DNA of 64,000 bases from Gillisella taibaishanensis (lineage in GTDB: Bacteria > Pseudomonadota > Alphaproteobacteria > Rhizobiales > Rhizobiaceae): contig NZ_MKIN01000026.1 of the NCBI RefSeq assembly GCF_001938985.1, forward strand, positions 1 through 64,000, read 5' to 3'. Of this stretch, positions 43,855 through 53,378 are shown piece after piece. The notes under the pieces are model-generated. The model was given only the letters and a program-made list of their open reading frames with translations, was not told where the DNA came from and searched no databases. Numbering within the stretch: position 1 is the first letter of the stretch; the number at the start of each line of letters is the position of its first letter. A program made the translations under genes and the position numbers.

Positions 43855-45363
43855 ATGGCAGCCATTCTCGACATGAAGGGAATTGAAAAGCAGTTCGGCG
43901 TCGTCAAGGCGCTGGACAATGTGGATTTTTCCCTGGACGCAGGTGAAATCCACGCTTTGCTCGGCATCAACGGTGCCGGCAAGTCGACGCTGATCAAGAT
44001 CCTCTCGGGCGTCTATTCCAAGGATGCCGGCACCGTCACAATCGCGGGCAAGACCGTTGAGCTTGGATCGCCGGCAGCGGCAATCGCCTGCGGCATTGCC
44101 TCCGTGCAGCAGCACCCTGAACTGGTCGATGATTTCACCGGCGTGGAAAACATCTTTCTCGGCCAGGAAGCCAAACAAGCAGGCCTCGGCCGGCGGGTGG
44201 ACCGCAAGGCGCTGAAGCGCCAGGCGGAACAGCTGCTGAAACGCTTCCCGATCGAAATCGATCTCGAGCAGCGCGTCGGCGAAATGCCGGCCGTGGACCG
44301 CGAAATCGTCGCCATCCTGCATGCGCTGAGCCGCGAACATATCCGCATTCTGATCCTCGACGAGCCGACCTCGACGCTAACCGAGCGCGAGAAGACCTCG
44401 CTGTTTGCGCTGATGCGGCAGTTGAAGGCGGCAGGCATCGCGATCATCTACATCACTCACCGGCTGGAAGAGGTCTTCGAAATCGGCGACCGCTTCACGG
44501 TGTTTCGCGCCGGCAAGCGCGTGACGACGCTGAGCTGTCGCGAGGCGCGGGCAAGCCAGGTTTCCATTCCCGAACTGATGCTGGATGAAAAGCCCGGCGA
44601 CATCTTCCCCCCCAAGGCGAAGAACGCCGCAGGGGAAGCGCTTCTCGAAGTCAGAGGGCTCGACCGGCCCGGCCTGTTTTCGGATGTCAGCTTCACCCTG
44701 CGGCGTGGCGAAATTGTCGGCATTTTCGGGCTTGTCGGCTCCGGCGCAGACGAGTTGTCCAAAGCGCTGTTCGGCGTCATCCGCCCGGAAGCCGGCACGA
44801 TCACCCTGAAGGGCAAGCCGGTCACGCTGAGAGGTCCGCATGATGCCTTGCGCAAGGGGATATTTCTGGTGCCCGGCGACCGCCGCACCGAAGGTTTAAC
44901 CCTGTCGCGCGACGTGATCTTCAATATGACGCTCGCCCATCTCGGTAAAGCGTCTGTGCTTGGCGGGCTGTTTCGGTTCACCTCTAGTCGCAAGACATCT
45001 GCCGAACTCGCTAAGCGCGTGGCGCTGCATCCGATGACGCTCGACCGGCCGGTCAGTGCGTTTTCGGGCGGGAACCAGCAGAAGATCGTCATCGCCAAGG
45101 GTCTCTATCGCGATGCCGACATCTACATCTTCGTTGAGCCCACCGTCGGTGTCGACATCGGCGCACGCGCCACGCTCTACGCGCTGATGCGCGAGCTTTC
45201 GGCTCATGCCGGCGTGCTTGTCATCTCCTCGGATTGCGATGAGGTGCATGGCGTCGCCGACCGGATGATCGCGCTCTACAAAGGTCGCCCCGTCACCGTG
45301 CCGGACCAGCGGCCGAGCCGCGACCAGCTTCTCTCGGCAGGCATCATGGGAGCACGCGCATGA
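43855..45363 (+). CDS. Sugar ABC transporter ATPase, two nucleotide-binding domains (first system)
   Basis: About 502 residues with duplicated ATPase halves, as in RbsA. Half 1: Walker A GINGAGKST, Walker B ILILDEPTSTL, but the signature region reads EMPAVDREIVA rather than LSGGQ. Half 2: signature FSGGNQQKIVIA, degenerate Walker A (GLVGSGADELSK), and YIFVEPTVGVD with Val at the Walker B Asp position. Such changes recur in a sugar-ATPase subfamily. GTG 43846 is an alternative start. It overlaps the permease gene by 4 nt. Confidence 0.87.
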   Translation: MAAILDMKGIEKQFGVVKALDNVDFSLDAGEIHALLGINGAGKSTLIKILSGVYSKDAGTVTIAGKTVELGSPAAAIACGIASVQQHPELVDDFTGVENIFLGQEAKQAGLGRRVDRKALKRQAEQLLKRFPIEIDLEQRVGEMPAVDREIVAILHALSREHIRILILDEPTSTLTEREKTSLFALMRQLKAAGIAIIYITHRLEEVFEIGDRFTVFRAGKRVTTLSCREARASQVSIPELMLDEKPGDIFPPKAKNAAGEALLEVRGLDRPGLFSDVSFTLRRGEIVGIFGLVGSGADELSKALFGVIRPEAGTITLKGKPVTLRGPHDALRKGIFLVPGDRRTEGLTLSRDVIFNMTLAHLGKASVLGGLFRFTSSRKTSAELAKRVALHPMTLDRPVSAFSGGNQQKIVIAKGLYRDADIYIFVEPTVGVDIGARATLYALMRELSAHAGVLVISSDCDEVHGVADRMIALYKGRPVTVPDQRPSRDQLLSAGIMGARA

Positions 45364-46337
45364 TAGCGCTCAAATCCTCGCCGCTGACCTTGCGGCTTCT
45401 CGCCTTCGTTCTGCTCCTGGGTGTGATCGCGGCCGTCTTCCAATCATTCGCGCCCGCCTATCTCAGCGAAAACAACCTGCATGCGCTGCTGCGCCACATG
45501 TCAGTCAACGGCTTGACCGCCATCGGCCTGACCTTCGTCATTGTCGTCAGGCATTTCGACCTGTCGTTTCCGGGCGTGGCGTCACTCGGCGCCATGACGC
45601 TGGGCTGGCTGCTCGCCAACGACTACAGCCTTGCGGAAAGCGTGGCGGGCGGCATCGGCATCGGGTTGCTGGCCGGGTTGATCAATGGCAGCGTGATCTC
45701 CTATTTGCGCCTGCCCGATATCGTAACCACGATCGCGACCGGCGGCGTCGCGGTCGGTCTGTCCTATTTTTACAGCAACGGTACGTCACTTTCGGAAAAC
45801 TTCTTCATGTCGGGCATTCTCGACCTGAACGATTCCAAATTCCTGTCGCTCGACATGCCTGTCGTCATCCTGCTTGGCGCCGCCATCGTCGCGTTCATCG
45901 TCCTCCATTGCACCCGCTTTGGCCGGGCTTTTTATGCGACCGGCGAAAACCGCCGCTCGGCATTGTTTTCCGGCATCCGCGTCAAAGCCTATGTGCTGAC
46001 AGCCTTCGGCCTCTGCGGCGCGCTCGCCTGTCTTGCCATCACCCTTCTGGTGGCTTCCTCGGGGGCGGCCAATGTCACGGCAGGCAACCAGTTGATGATG
46101 CCGGCCTTTGCTGCCGTCTATCTGGGCGCTGCCCTGTTCGGCGCGCCCTCGATCCCGGCTACGCTGGCCGGAACGCTGCTGATGTCAGCCATGCTCAACG
46201 GCTTCACCCTGCTGGCGATACCCTATTACTACAGCGATGCCATCGTCAGCACCGTGCTGATCCTGGCGATCGGCATATTCGACCCGAAACTCACTACACT
46301 GGTCGGCGGGCTCTTCACCCGCAAGCCGGCACGCTGA
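45360..46337 (+). CDS. Sugar ABC transporter permease (first system, A)
   Basis: A 325-residue RbsC-type permease with 8-10 membrane segments. The motifs IGLTFVIVVRHFDLSFPGV and ANVTAGNQLMMPAFAAVYLGA correspond to the usual 'GGIDLSVG' and 'GxGxELxAIAA' regions. Starts with an ATGA overlap on the ATPase gene. It forms a heterodimeric channel with the next permease. Confidence 0.88.
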   Translation: MIALKSSPLTLRLLAFVLLLGVIAAVFQSFAPAYLSENNLHALLRHMSVNGLTAIGLTFVIVVRHFDLSFPGVASLGAMTLGWLLANDYSLAESVAGGIGIGLLAGLINGSVISYLRLPDIVTTIATGGVAVGLSYFYSNGTSLSENFFMSGILDLNDSKFLSLDMPVVILLGAAIVAFIVLHCTRFGRAFYATGENRRSALFSGIRVKAYVLTAFGLCGALACLAITLLVASSGAANVTAGNQLMMPAFAAVYLGAALFGAPSIPATLAGTLLMSAMLNGFTLLAIPYYYSDAIVSTVLILAIGIFDPKLTTLVGGLFTRKPAR

Positions 46338-46358
46338 GGAAAAGGAGGGCATGAGACC

Positions 46359-47357
46359 ATGACGGATTTTCCCATGAGCACCACGGACAGCGCATCGGCC
46401 AGATGGACAGCGGACCTCAAGAGCTTTTTCCTGCGCTACGGGCTCTTCCTACTGCTGGTGCTTGTCATCCTGGTATTCGCCTGGCTGCGTCCAAGCTTCG
46501 GCAGCGCCGGCAATATCAATGACATGCTGCGCTCGGCCAGCATCGCCGCGCTGATGTTTCTCGGTCTCACCTGGATTATCGCCGCTGGTGAAATCGACGT
46601 GAGTTTCATGTCGGTTGCCGCCCTTGCCAATATGGTTGTCGCTGCACTCGTTGCGTCTGGCCATGGCTGGGCGCTGGCCTGTCTGGCAGGGCTTGCGGTC
46701 GGCGTGATCTTCGGGCTGGTCAATGGCTTGCTGGTGGCGATCTTCCGGCTTCCGGCACTGGTCATCACCATCGCAACAGGTGGGCTGGCGGGATCTGTTG
46801 CGGCAGCGATCGGCCTCGGCACCTCGATCTCGCTGCCTTCGACCGGCTTTGTCGGCGCGCTGCTTCACGTCAATTTTGGCGTGGTCCCGCTTTTGACTGT
46901 CATCGTGGCGCTACTCTATGCCGGCGCCTGGTTTGTGCAGGAGCGGCTGACCTTTGGCCACTATCTCTATGCCCTGGAGCAGAACCGCGCCGCCGTGGTC
47001 GAGGCGGGCGTACCGGTCAATCGCCTGCTGCTGATGCTCTATATCCTGTCAGGCGTCGTGTCTTCCATCGCGGGCATCCTGCTGACGGCGGATCTTTCGT
47101 CCGGTCAGCCCTACATCGGCAGTTCCTATTTCATTGACGGGCTGACCTCCGTGCTGCTGGGCGGCATGGCTCTAAAATTCGGCAAACCCAACGTGATCGG
47201 CACGCTGACAGCAGTCGTGCTTCTGGCAGCGCTGCTCAGCGGCGCCGCCCTGCTCGGCTGGACGGATGCGCAACGGCAAATCGTCCGCGGCGCGCTGCTG
47301 CTTTGCGGCGTGGCCGTCGTTGTCTGGGCACGACGCAAGACCCGGGCGCATATCTAA
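46359..47357 (+). CDS. Sugar ABC transporter permease (first system, B)
   Basis: A 332-residue RbsC-type permease. Conserved regions are LTWIIAAGEIDVSFMSVAAL, VNGLLVAIFRLPALVITIATGGL in pieces, and SSYFIDGLTSVLLGG. AAGGAGG lies 11 nt before the ATG at 46359. It completes the first transporter (binding protein, ATPase, two permeases). Confidence 0.87.
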   Translation: MTDFPMSTTDSASARWTADLKSFFLRYGLFLLLVLVILVFAWLRPSFGSAGNINDMLRSASIAALMFLGLTWIIAAGEIDVSFMSVAALANMVVAALVASGHGWALACLAGLAVGVIFGLVNGLLVAIFRLPALVITIATGGLAGSVAAAIGLGTSISLPSTGFVGALLHVNFGVVPLLTVIVALLYAGAWFVQERLTFGHYLYALEQNRAAVVEAGVPVNRLLLMLYILSGVVSSIAGILLTADLSSGQPYIGSSYFIDGLTSVLLGGMALKFGKPNVIGTLTAVVLLAALLSGAALLGWTDAQRQIVRGALLLCGVAVVVWARRKTRAHI

Positions 47358-47412
47358 GCAACTGGCGTCCGAAATCGCGAAAGACAAAACAAGAGAATGA
47401 CGAGGATAAGGC

Positions 47413-48444
47413 ATGAAAGCGACTGACAAACGTCCCATCGGCAAAACCGGCATCAGCGTCACGGCACTCGGCGTCGGCACAGCACCGCTTGGTGGCCTTT
47501 ATGCCTCCGTGGCAAAGGAAGACGCCACCGCCATGCTTGATCATGCCTGGGACGCCGGCATCCGCTATTTCGATACCGCGCCGATGTACGGCAATACGCG
47601 CTCCGAGCATCTGACCGGTGAATTGCTGCGGGAAAAGGCGCCGGAGAGCCGCGACTGGGTGATCAGCACCAAGGTCGGCCGATTGATGACGACTGAGCGT
47701 GCCGGCCGCAAGCTGTCGCCCGCCCCGCCAAAGAACCCGCTCGATCCGGGCTGGTGGAACGGTTTGGATTTCCGCGAAGTGTTTGATTACACCTATGACG
47801 GCGTGATGCGCAGCTTCGACGACAGCCAGCAGCGCCTCGGCTTTCCCCGCCCCGACCTTCTCTACGTGCATGACATAGGTCGCGTCACCCATGCTGATTT
47901 GCATGAGCATCACTGGAATGCGCTGACCAAGGGCGGCGGTTTCAAAGCGCTCGGTGAGTTGCGGGCTGCCGGCGATATCAAAGGCTTCGGCCTTGGCGTC
48001 AACGAATGGCAGATAATCCGCGATGCCTTGCAGGAGGCAGATCTCGACTGTTCGATGCTGGCCGGGCGCTACACCCTGCTGGACCATGATGCGGAGGCGG
48101 AGTTCCTACCGCTGGCGCAAAAACACGGCATGGCGGTTGTCGTGGCAGGCGTCTTCAATTCCGGCATCCTCGCCTCCACTTCGGGCCGCCGCAAGTTCAA
48201 CTATGCCGACGCGCCCGCAGAGATGATCGAGCGAGCCGAAAAGCTGCGGGCCGTCTGCGACAGTTTCAACGTACCGCTTCCCGCCGCCGCCATCCAATTC
48301 CCACTGCGCCACCCGGCTGCGACTTGCGTCGTTATCGGCGCGAAGACGGCCGCGCAAATCGCCACCAATATTGAATGGTTCGAACAGGAGATCCCTGACG
48401 ATCTCTGGACCACGCTGAAGGCCCAGGGCCTGATCACCCAATAA
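47413..48444 (+). CDS. Aldo/keto reductase, probable D-threo-aldose/L-fucose 1-dehydrogenase
   Basis: A 343-residue aldo/keto reductase. The tetrad is seen in YFDTAPMYGNTRSE (D, Y), VISTKVGR (K) and LLYVHDIGR (H). The length, the GxxxTxxGxGTAPLGGLY-like start and the PAPPKNPLDPGWWNG insert match D-threo-aldose 1-dehydrogenases, which oxidise L-fucose at C1. Being next to a FucU-type mutarotase and a lactonase-type amidohydrolase supports that role. Confidence 0.83.
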   Translation: MKATDKRPIGKTGISVTALGVGTAPLGGLYASVAKEDATAMLDHAWDAGIRYFDTAPMYGNTRSEHLTGELLREKAPESRDWVISTKVGRLMTTERAGRKLSPAPPKNPLDPGWWNGLDFREVFDYTYDGVMRSFDDSQQRLGFPRPDLLYVHDIGRVTHADLHEHHWNALTKGGGFKALGELRAAGDIKGFGLGVNEWQIIRDALQEADLDCSMLAGRYTLLDHDAEAEFLPLAQKHGMAVVVAGVFNSGILASTSGRRKFNYADAPAEMIERAEKLRAVCDSFNVPLPAAAIQFPLRHPAATCVVIGAKTAAQIATNIEWFEQEIPDDLWTTLKAQGLITQ

Positions 48445-48466
48445 TCTGACATCGGGGAGACCGACC

Positions 48467-48892
48467 ATGCTGAAATCCATCAACCCGCTTCTGACTGGCG
48501 AGCTTCTCGCCATCCTCGCCGATATGGGCCATGGCGATGAAATCGTCATTTCCGATGGCAATTTCCCGGCGGTCACGGCAGCACAGCGGCTGGTGCAGAT
48601 GCCTGGTATCAATGCCTGCGCGGTGACGGAGGCCATTCTGTCGCTGATGCCACTCGACGATTTCGTCGATTTTCCAGCAGCTGTCATCGACGCGCCGGGC
48701 GATCGGCCGGCGATCTACGCGGAGTTCGAGACGATTATCGAAAACGCTGAAGGCCGTCGCATTCCGCTGGAAGGAGTCGACCGCTTCGCCTTCTACGATC
48801 GCTCAAAGGTTGCCTTTGCCGTGGTCTCGACCGGCGAGCGCCGGCTCTACGGCAACATCATCCTCAAGAAGGGCGTCGTGCGTCCTGAGTGA
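48467..48892 (+). CDS. fucU: RbsD/FucU-family sugar mutarotase, probable L-fucose mutarotase
   Basis: A 141-residue protein of the RbsD/FucU family (LLAILADMGHGDEIVISDGNFPA in pieces, with the conserved His and Asp; the C-terminus has YGNIILKKGV). It interconverts the anomers of fucose or ribose so that the dehydrogenase receives the right one. It is 22 nt after the dehydrogenase gene. FucU over RbsD is favoured by length and neighbours. Confidence 0.84.
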   Translation: MLKSINPLLTGELLAILADMGHGDEIVISDGNFPAVTAAQRLVQMPGINACAVTEAILSLMPLDDFVDFPAAVIDAPGDRPAIYAEFETIIENAEGRRIPLEGVDRFAFYDRSKVAFAVVSTGERRLYGNIILKKGVVRPE

Positions 48893-48916
48893 CGCGCGGT
48901 TCGGGAGGAGACCGAC

Positions 48917-49741
48917 ATGCTCGACAGTCATCAACATTTCTGGAAGGTGGAACGCGGCGACTACGGCTGGCTTACGCCGGAGATCGGCTCGATCTGCCGC
49001 GATTTCATGCCGGAGGATCTGACGCGCGAGATACGCCGGGCCGGCGTCACCCGGACCATTCTCGTGCAGGCGGCAGAAACGGAAGCGGAAACGGATTTCC
49101 TGCTCGATATTGCCGACAAGACGGATTTCGTGGCGGGCGTGGTTGGCTGGATCGATATGGAGGCCGCAGACTTCAAGGCGCGGCTTACCCGCTATCGGCA
49201 GCATCCGAAATTCGTCGGCATCCGCCCGATGCTGCAGGGCTTGGCTGATGACGCCTATATCCTGCGGCCAAAGGTGATCGACAGTCTGAAGGCAATTGCC
49301 GATGCGGGCCTGCCCTTCGACATCCTGACGTTCACCCGGCATCTGCCGCATGTGATTGCGGCCTTGAAGCAAGTGCCGGATCTGCGGGCCGTTGTCGACC
49401 ATATCTCAAAGCCCGAGATCGCCAAGAGCACACTCGATCCCTGGCGGACGCATATCGAGGAAATCGCCGGTTTCCAGACCGTCTGCTGCAAGGTGTCGGG
49501 CATGGTGACCGAAGCAAAGCCCGATTGGGCGCTAGAGGATTTTCGTCCATACGTCGACCACGTCGCCCGCTGCTTTGGGCCGGAGCGCTTGATGTTCGGC
49601 AGCGACTGGCCGGTTTGCACGCTCGCGGGAAGGTATTCGGACGTCGCCAATCTCGCTCGCACTCTACTGTCTGCGCATTTTGGGCCGGAACAGCTGCGCT
49701 GGATTTTCAAGGACAATGCTGCCCGTTTCTACGGCGTCTGA
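48917..49741 (+). CDS. Amidohydrolase-family sugar lactonase (L-fuconolactonase-like)
   Basis: A 274-residue amidohydrolase-2 (COG3618) protein. The N-terminal MLDSHQHFWK gives the HxH metal ligands; VVDHISKPEIA and the C-terminal MFGSDWPVCT supply further ligands. COG3618 members include L-fucono-1,5-lactonase and L-rhamnono-lactonase; here it would open the lactone made by the adjacent dehydrogenase. GGGAGGAGA ribosome-binding site. Confidence 0.85.
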   Translation: MLDSHQHFWKVERGDYGWLTPEIGSICRDFMPEDLTREIRRAGVTRTILVQAAETEAETDFLLDIADKTDFVAGVVGWIDMEAADFKARLTRYRQHPKFVGIRPMLQGLADDAYILRPKVIDSLKAIADAGLPFDILTFTRHLPHVIAALKQVPDLRAVVDHISKPEIAKSTLDPWRTHIEEIAGFQTVCCKVSGMVTEAKPDWALEDFRPYVDHVARCFGPERLMFGSDWPVCTLAGRYSDVANLARTLLSAHFGPEQLRWIFKDNAARFYGV

Positions 49742-49784
49742 CACAGGCGCAATGGAAATAGCGTGTGAAATGAGGAGGAACGAC

Positions 49785-51323
49785 GTGTCTAACCCTGAGG
49801 AAACGGATCGGCGCCGGCCCTATGTGCGGCTGGCCGGGATTTCCAAATCCTTCGGCCCCGTCAAGGTGCTGAAGGATATCTCCTTCGACGTGCGGCCCGG
49901 CGAAATCCATGCGCTGCTCGGTGAAAACGGCGCCGGTAAATCGACGATGATCAAGATCCTGTCCGGCCTCTACCAGCCGGACGGCGGCGTGATGGAAATC
50001 GATGGTCAGCCAGCAAAGTTTGCCTCTGCCAAGGATGCCAACAGCGCCGGCATTGCCACCGTCTATCAGGAATTGCTGCTGTTTCCCGAACTGACAGTCG
50101 CGGAAAACATCTTCCTCGGTCACTATCCAAGGAAAGGCATGGGCCGGATCGATTGGGCCGAGGCCCGCGCCAAGGCGCGCAACCTGCTCGACAACCTCGA
50201 CTGTCATGATCTCGATGTCGACACCCGGATCGCAACGCTGTCGGTCGCGCAGCGTCAGCGGGTGGAAATTGCCAAGGCCCTCTCCCACAAGGCGCGTATC
50301 CTGATCATGGACGAGCCGACAGCATCGCTCACCGAAAAGGATGTTGCGCGGCTGATGGATGTGGTGCGCAACCTCAAAACTCGCGGCGTCGGCATCATCT
50401 ATGTCAGCCATCGCATGGCAGAAATCTTTGCGCTGGCCGACCGGGTTTCGGTGCTACGCGACGGCATGATGATCGACACCCGCGACATCGGCGACGCGGA
50501 TGAAGCATTGCTGGTGTCGATGATGGTCGGTCGCTCGATCGAGCAGCTTTTCCCGAAAGGCGAGGCTGAGATCGGCGAAGCGGTTCTTGAGGTGTCCAAG
50601 CTCAATCACGGTCGGCTGGTGCGCGACATTTCCTTTTCGCTGAAGCGTGGCGAAGTGCTGGGCATTGCCGGCCTCGTTGGCTCCGGTCGCACGGAACTGG
50701 CGCTGACGCTGTTCGGGATCACGCCCGCCACATCAGGCGAAATCCGGGTGAAAGGCAAGCCGGTGACGATCAAGACGCCACGGCAGGCCCGAGACCTCGG
50801 TCTTGCCTATGTGCCCGAGGATCGCGGCCTTCAGGGCCTCGTCAAATCGATGACCATCAATGAAAACCTGTCCATGGCATCGCTTGACCGGATCGCCCCC
50901 GGCCTGTTCCTGAACTTTGCCGAGGAAGCCCGCCGCGCGGTAGAGGCTGTCAAGCGGCTGGGTGTGCGGGCGCGGGCGGGTATTCACCAGCCGGTCGGTG
51001 AACTGTCTGGCGGCAACCAGCAAAAGGTGGTGATTGCCAAATGGCTGGCCACAAACCCTGATATCCTGATCCTCGATGAGCCGACCCGCGGCGTCGATGT
51101 CGGGGCCAAGGCCGAAATCCACGCGATGATGAGCGAGCTGGCGGCAAAAGGCCTCGCCATCATCATGATATCGAGCGAACTGCCCGAAGTGATCGGCATG
51201 AGCGACCGCATCCTCGTCATGAACAACGGTCAGGTCACTGCTGTCATCGACCGTGCCAATGCCACGCCCGAAACGGTTGGTGCCGCGATGACCGCGCAAA
51301 CGGCGTCGAAGGAGGCTGCGTGA
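49785..51323 (+). CDS. Sugar ABC transporter ATPase, two nucleotide-binding domains (second system)
   Basis: 512 residues from GTG 49785, which has AGGAGG 5 nt upstream; earlier in-frame ATGs overlap that site. Half 1: Walker A GENGAGKST, signature-like LSVAQRQRVEIA, Walker B ILIMDEPTASL. Half 2: LSGGNQQKVVIAKWL and ILILDEPTRGVD, both canonical, in contrast to the first system's ATPase. Starts a second full transporter after the enzyme genes. Confidence 0.9.
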   Translation: MSNPEETDRRRPYVRLAGISKSFGPVKVLKDISFDVRPGEIHALLGENGAGKSTMIKILSGLYQPDGGVMEIDGQPAKFASAKDANSAGIATVYQELLLFPELTVAENIFLGHYPRKGMGRIDWAEARAKARNLLDNLDCHDLDVDTRIATLSVAQRQRVEIAKALSHKARILIMDEPTASLTEKDVARLMDVVRNLKTRGVGIIYVSHRMAEIFALADRVSVLRDGMMIDTRDIGDADEALLVSMMVGRSIEQLFPKGEAEIGEAVLEVSKLNHGRLVRDISFSLKRGEVLGIAGLVGSGRTELALTLFGITPATSGEIRVKGKPVTIKTPRQARDLGLAYVPEDRGLQGLVKSMTINENLSMASLDRIAPGLFLNFAEEARRAVEAVKRLGVRARAGIHQPVGELSGGNQQKVVIAKWLATNPDILILDEPTRGVDVGAKAEIHAMMSELAAKGLAIIMISSELPEVIGMSDRILVMNNGQVTAVIDRANATPETVGAAMTAQTASKEAA

Positions 51324-52321
51324 TGGCTGCTATTCAGCAATCCGCTGTCCTCACAGGCAAATCCAGGCCCCCTCGCCCCCTCCTGTCGCGACTGGTCAGC
51401 GATTACGGGCAGGAATTTGTGATTATCGCGGCCATGCTGGTGCTGTTTGTTGCGGTTGGGCTCTACAATCCGCGCTTTCTCAGCACCTCGAACCTCAACA
51501 CTATTTTTTCCGGCAATGCCTATATTGCGGTTGCCGCCATCGGCATGGCGATGGTCATCATCACAGGCCATATCGACGTCTCCATCGGCGCGTTGATCGG
51601 GGTGCTTGCCACAATCTCAGGCACGCTTGCCGTCTCCGGCTATCCCGTCTGGGTCGCCTGGGGTGCGCCTGTCATCCTCGGCATGGCCGTGAATTTCATT
51701 GTTGGCTGGCTGGTCGCCTATGCGCGGATTCCCTCCATCGTCGTGACGCTTGGCATGATGTCGATCCTGCGCGGCGGGCTGATCTCGATCACCGGCGGCA
51801 CCTGGATCTCCGGCCTACCGAAGGAGTTCATGATCGCTCAGTGGAAGCCGTTCGGCCTGCCCTTCCCGATCATCGCCATGGTGTTGCTGACCGTGCTGGC
51901 TGCCTGGTGGATGCGCAATTTCCCCTTCGGTCGCTCGCTCTATGCCGTCGGCGGTAATCCGGAGGCGGCCCGCGCAACAGGTCTCTCTGCCGAGCGGCGG
52001 GTGCTGGCGGTCTTCGTGATCCATGGTGCATTCGCGGGCATCGCCACCATTCTGTTTGCCACGCAATTGCAGGTGATCCAGTCCACCGTGCCGCCGAACC
52101 TGGAACTGACTGTCATTACGGCCGCCGTGGTCGGCGGCGTCTCGATCCTCGGCGGATCGGGCACCGTGATCGGTTCGACCCTTGCCGCCATCCTGTTTGC
52201 CACCATCGGCTCGGCGCTGATCTTCGTCAATGTCTCGGCCTATTGGCTGCGGGCGGTGATAGGCGGCCTGATCCTCATCACTGTGCTTGCGGACATGATC
52301 CGCCGCCGTCCGGCTCGTTAA
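51323..52321 (+). CDS. Sugar ABC transporter permease (second system, A)
   Basis: About 332 residues from ATG 51323, which overlaps the ATPase stop (TGATG) and has GGAGG 7 nt upstream; a GTG at 51320 is an alternative. RbsC-type motifs: GMAMVIITGHIDVSIGALIG, VGGNPEAARATGLS and LTVITAAVVGGVSILGGSGT. A classic full-length sugar permease. Confidence 0.9.
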   Translation: MAAIQQSAVLTGKSRPPRPLLSRLVSDYGQEFVIIAAMLVLFVAVGLYNPRFLSTSNLNTIFSGNAYIAVAAIGMAMVIITGHIDVSIGALIGVLATISGTLAVSGYPVWVAWGAPVILGMAVNFIVGWLVAYARIPSIVVTLGMMSILRGGLISITGGTWISGLPKEFMIAQWKPFGLPFPIIAMVLLTVLAAWWMRNFPFGRSLYAVGGNPEAARATGLSAERRVLAVFVIHGAFAGIATILFATQLQVIQSTVPPNLELTVITAAVVGGVSILGGSGTVIGSTLAAILFATIGSALIFVNVSAYWLRAVIGGLILITVLADMIRRRPAR

Positions 52322-52332
52322 GGAGAAAACCT

Positions 52333-53289
52333 ATGTCCTTGCATAACATCTCCTGGCGCAATCTGCTGCGGCACGAGACCATCCTGGCCATTGTGGCCGT
52401 CGCCCTGCTGATCCTGCTGGCCTTCCAGTCCAGCCAGTTCTTCACCGGTGCCAACCTGCTCAATCAGGGCCGGCTGATGACGGAAGTGGGTCTGGTGGCG
52501 ATCATCATGACCTTCGTGATCATCACAGGCGGCATCGACCTTTCCGTCGGCTCGATCCTCGGGCTGACCGCCATCCTGACCGGCGTGTTCTGGCAGAACC
52601 TCGGGCTGCCGCTGGTCCTCGCGGCCTGTCTGGCTATTGCCGTTGGCACCTTCTGCGGCTTCGTCAACGGGTTCGTCATTACCCGCTTCGGCGTGCCACC
52701 GTTGATTGCCACGCTCGCGACGCTAGCGCTTTATCGCGGCCTTGCCGAAGGCATAAGCCAGGCGCGCTCGGTGCGCGGTTATCCTGAATGGTTCTATGTC
52801 CTTGGTCAGGGCAGCCTGCTTGGCGTACCAACACAGTTGTGGATCCTGATCGCGCTCGCAATCTTGGCCAGCATTCTCCTTGCTGCCACTCGTATTGGCC
52901 GCAGCATCTATGCCATTGGGGCCAATGAAGTGGCGGCCTTCTTTTCAGGCCTGCCGGTCAATCGGACCAAAATCGCCGTTTACACGGCATCGGGTTTTGC
53001 CGCCGCGCTGGCTGGCGTAATCTTCGTTTCCCGCGTTTCCACCACCCGCTCCGACATGGGCACGGGACTGGAACTCGATGCCATTACCGCTGTGGTTCTG
53101 GGCGGCACGTCGATCTACGGCGGTCGCGGCAGCGTCATCGGCACGCTGATCGGGCTCGTCGTCATCCAGAGCCTGAAGAACGGACTGTCGCTGGCGGGCG
53201 TCAAGGCGGAAGGCACCGCCGTGCTGATCGGCCTGATGCTGATCGGCGCCATTCTCATGACCACGGTGCTCAACAAGCGACTTGCCTGA
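52333..53289 (+). CDS. Sugar ABC transporter permease (second system, B)
   Basis: 318 residues from ATG 52333 (AGGAGA upstream). Motifs: FVIITGGIDLSVGSILGLTA, VNGFVITRFGVPPLIATLA, IGANEVAAFFSGLPV and LDAITAVVLGGTSIYGGRGS. It pairs with the preceding permease. Confidence 0.9.
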   Translation: MSLHNISWRNLLRHETILAIVAVALLILLAFQSSQFFTGANLLNQGRLMTEVGLVAIIMTFVIITGGIDLSVGSILGLTAILTGVFWQNLGLPLVLAACLAIAVGTFCGFVNGFVITRFGVPPLIATLATLALYRGLAEGISQARSVRGYPEWFYVLGQGSLLGVPTQLWILIALAILASILLAATRIGRSIYAIGANEVAAFFSGLPVNRTKIAVYTASGFAAALAGVIFVSRVSTTRSDMGTGLELDAITAVVLGGTSIYGGRGSVIGTLIGLVVIQSLKNGLSLAGVKAEGTAVLIGLMLIGAILMTTVLNKRLA

Positions 53290-53378
53290 ATTTATTCGCT
53301 TTTCGCATTTCCGGACGAAAAACCGTGTCACACTTTTTCTGGAAATGCTTCACGTCTCGCAATAAGGAGGAGGAACCC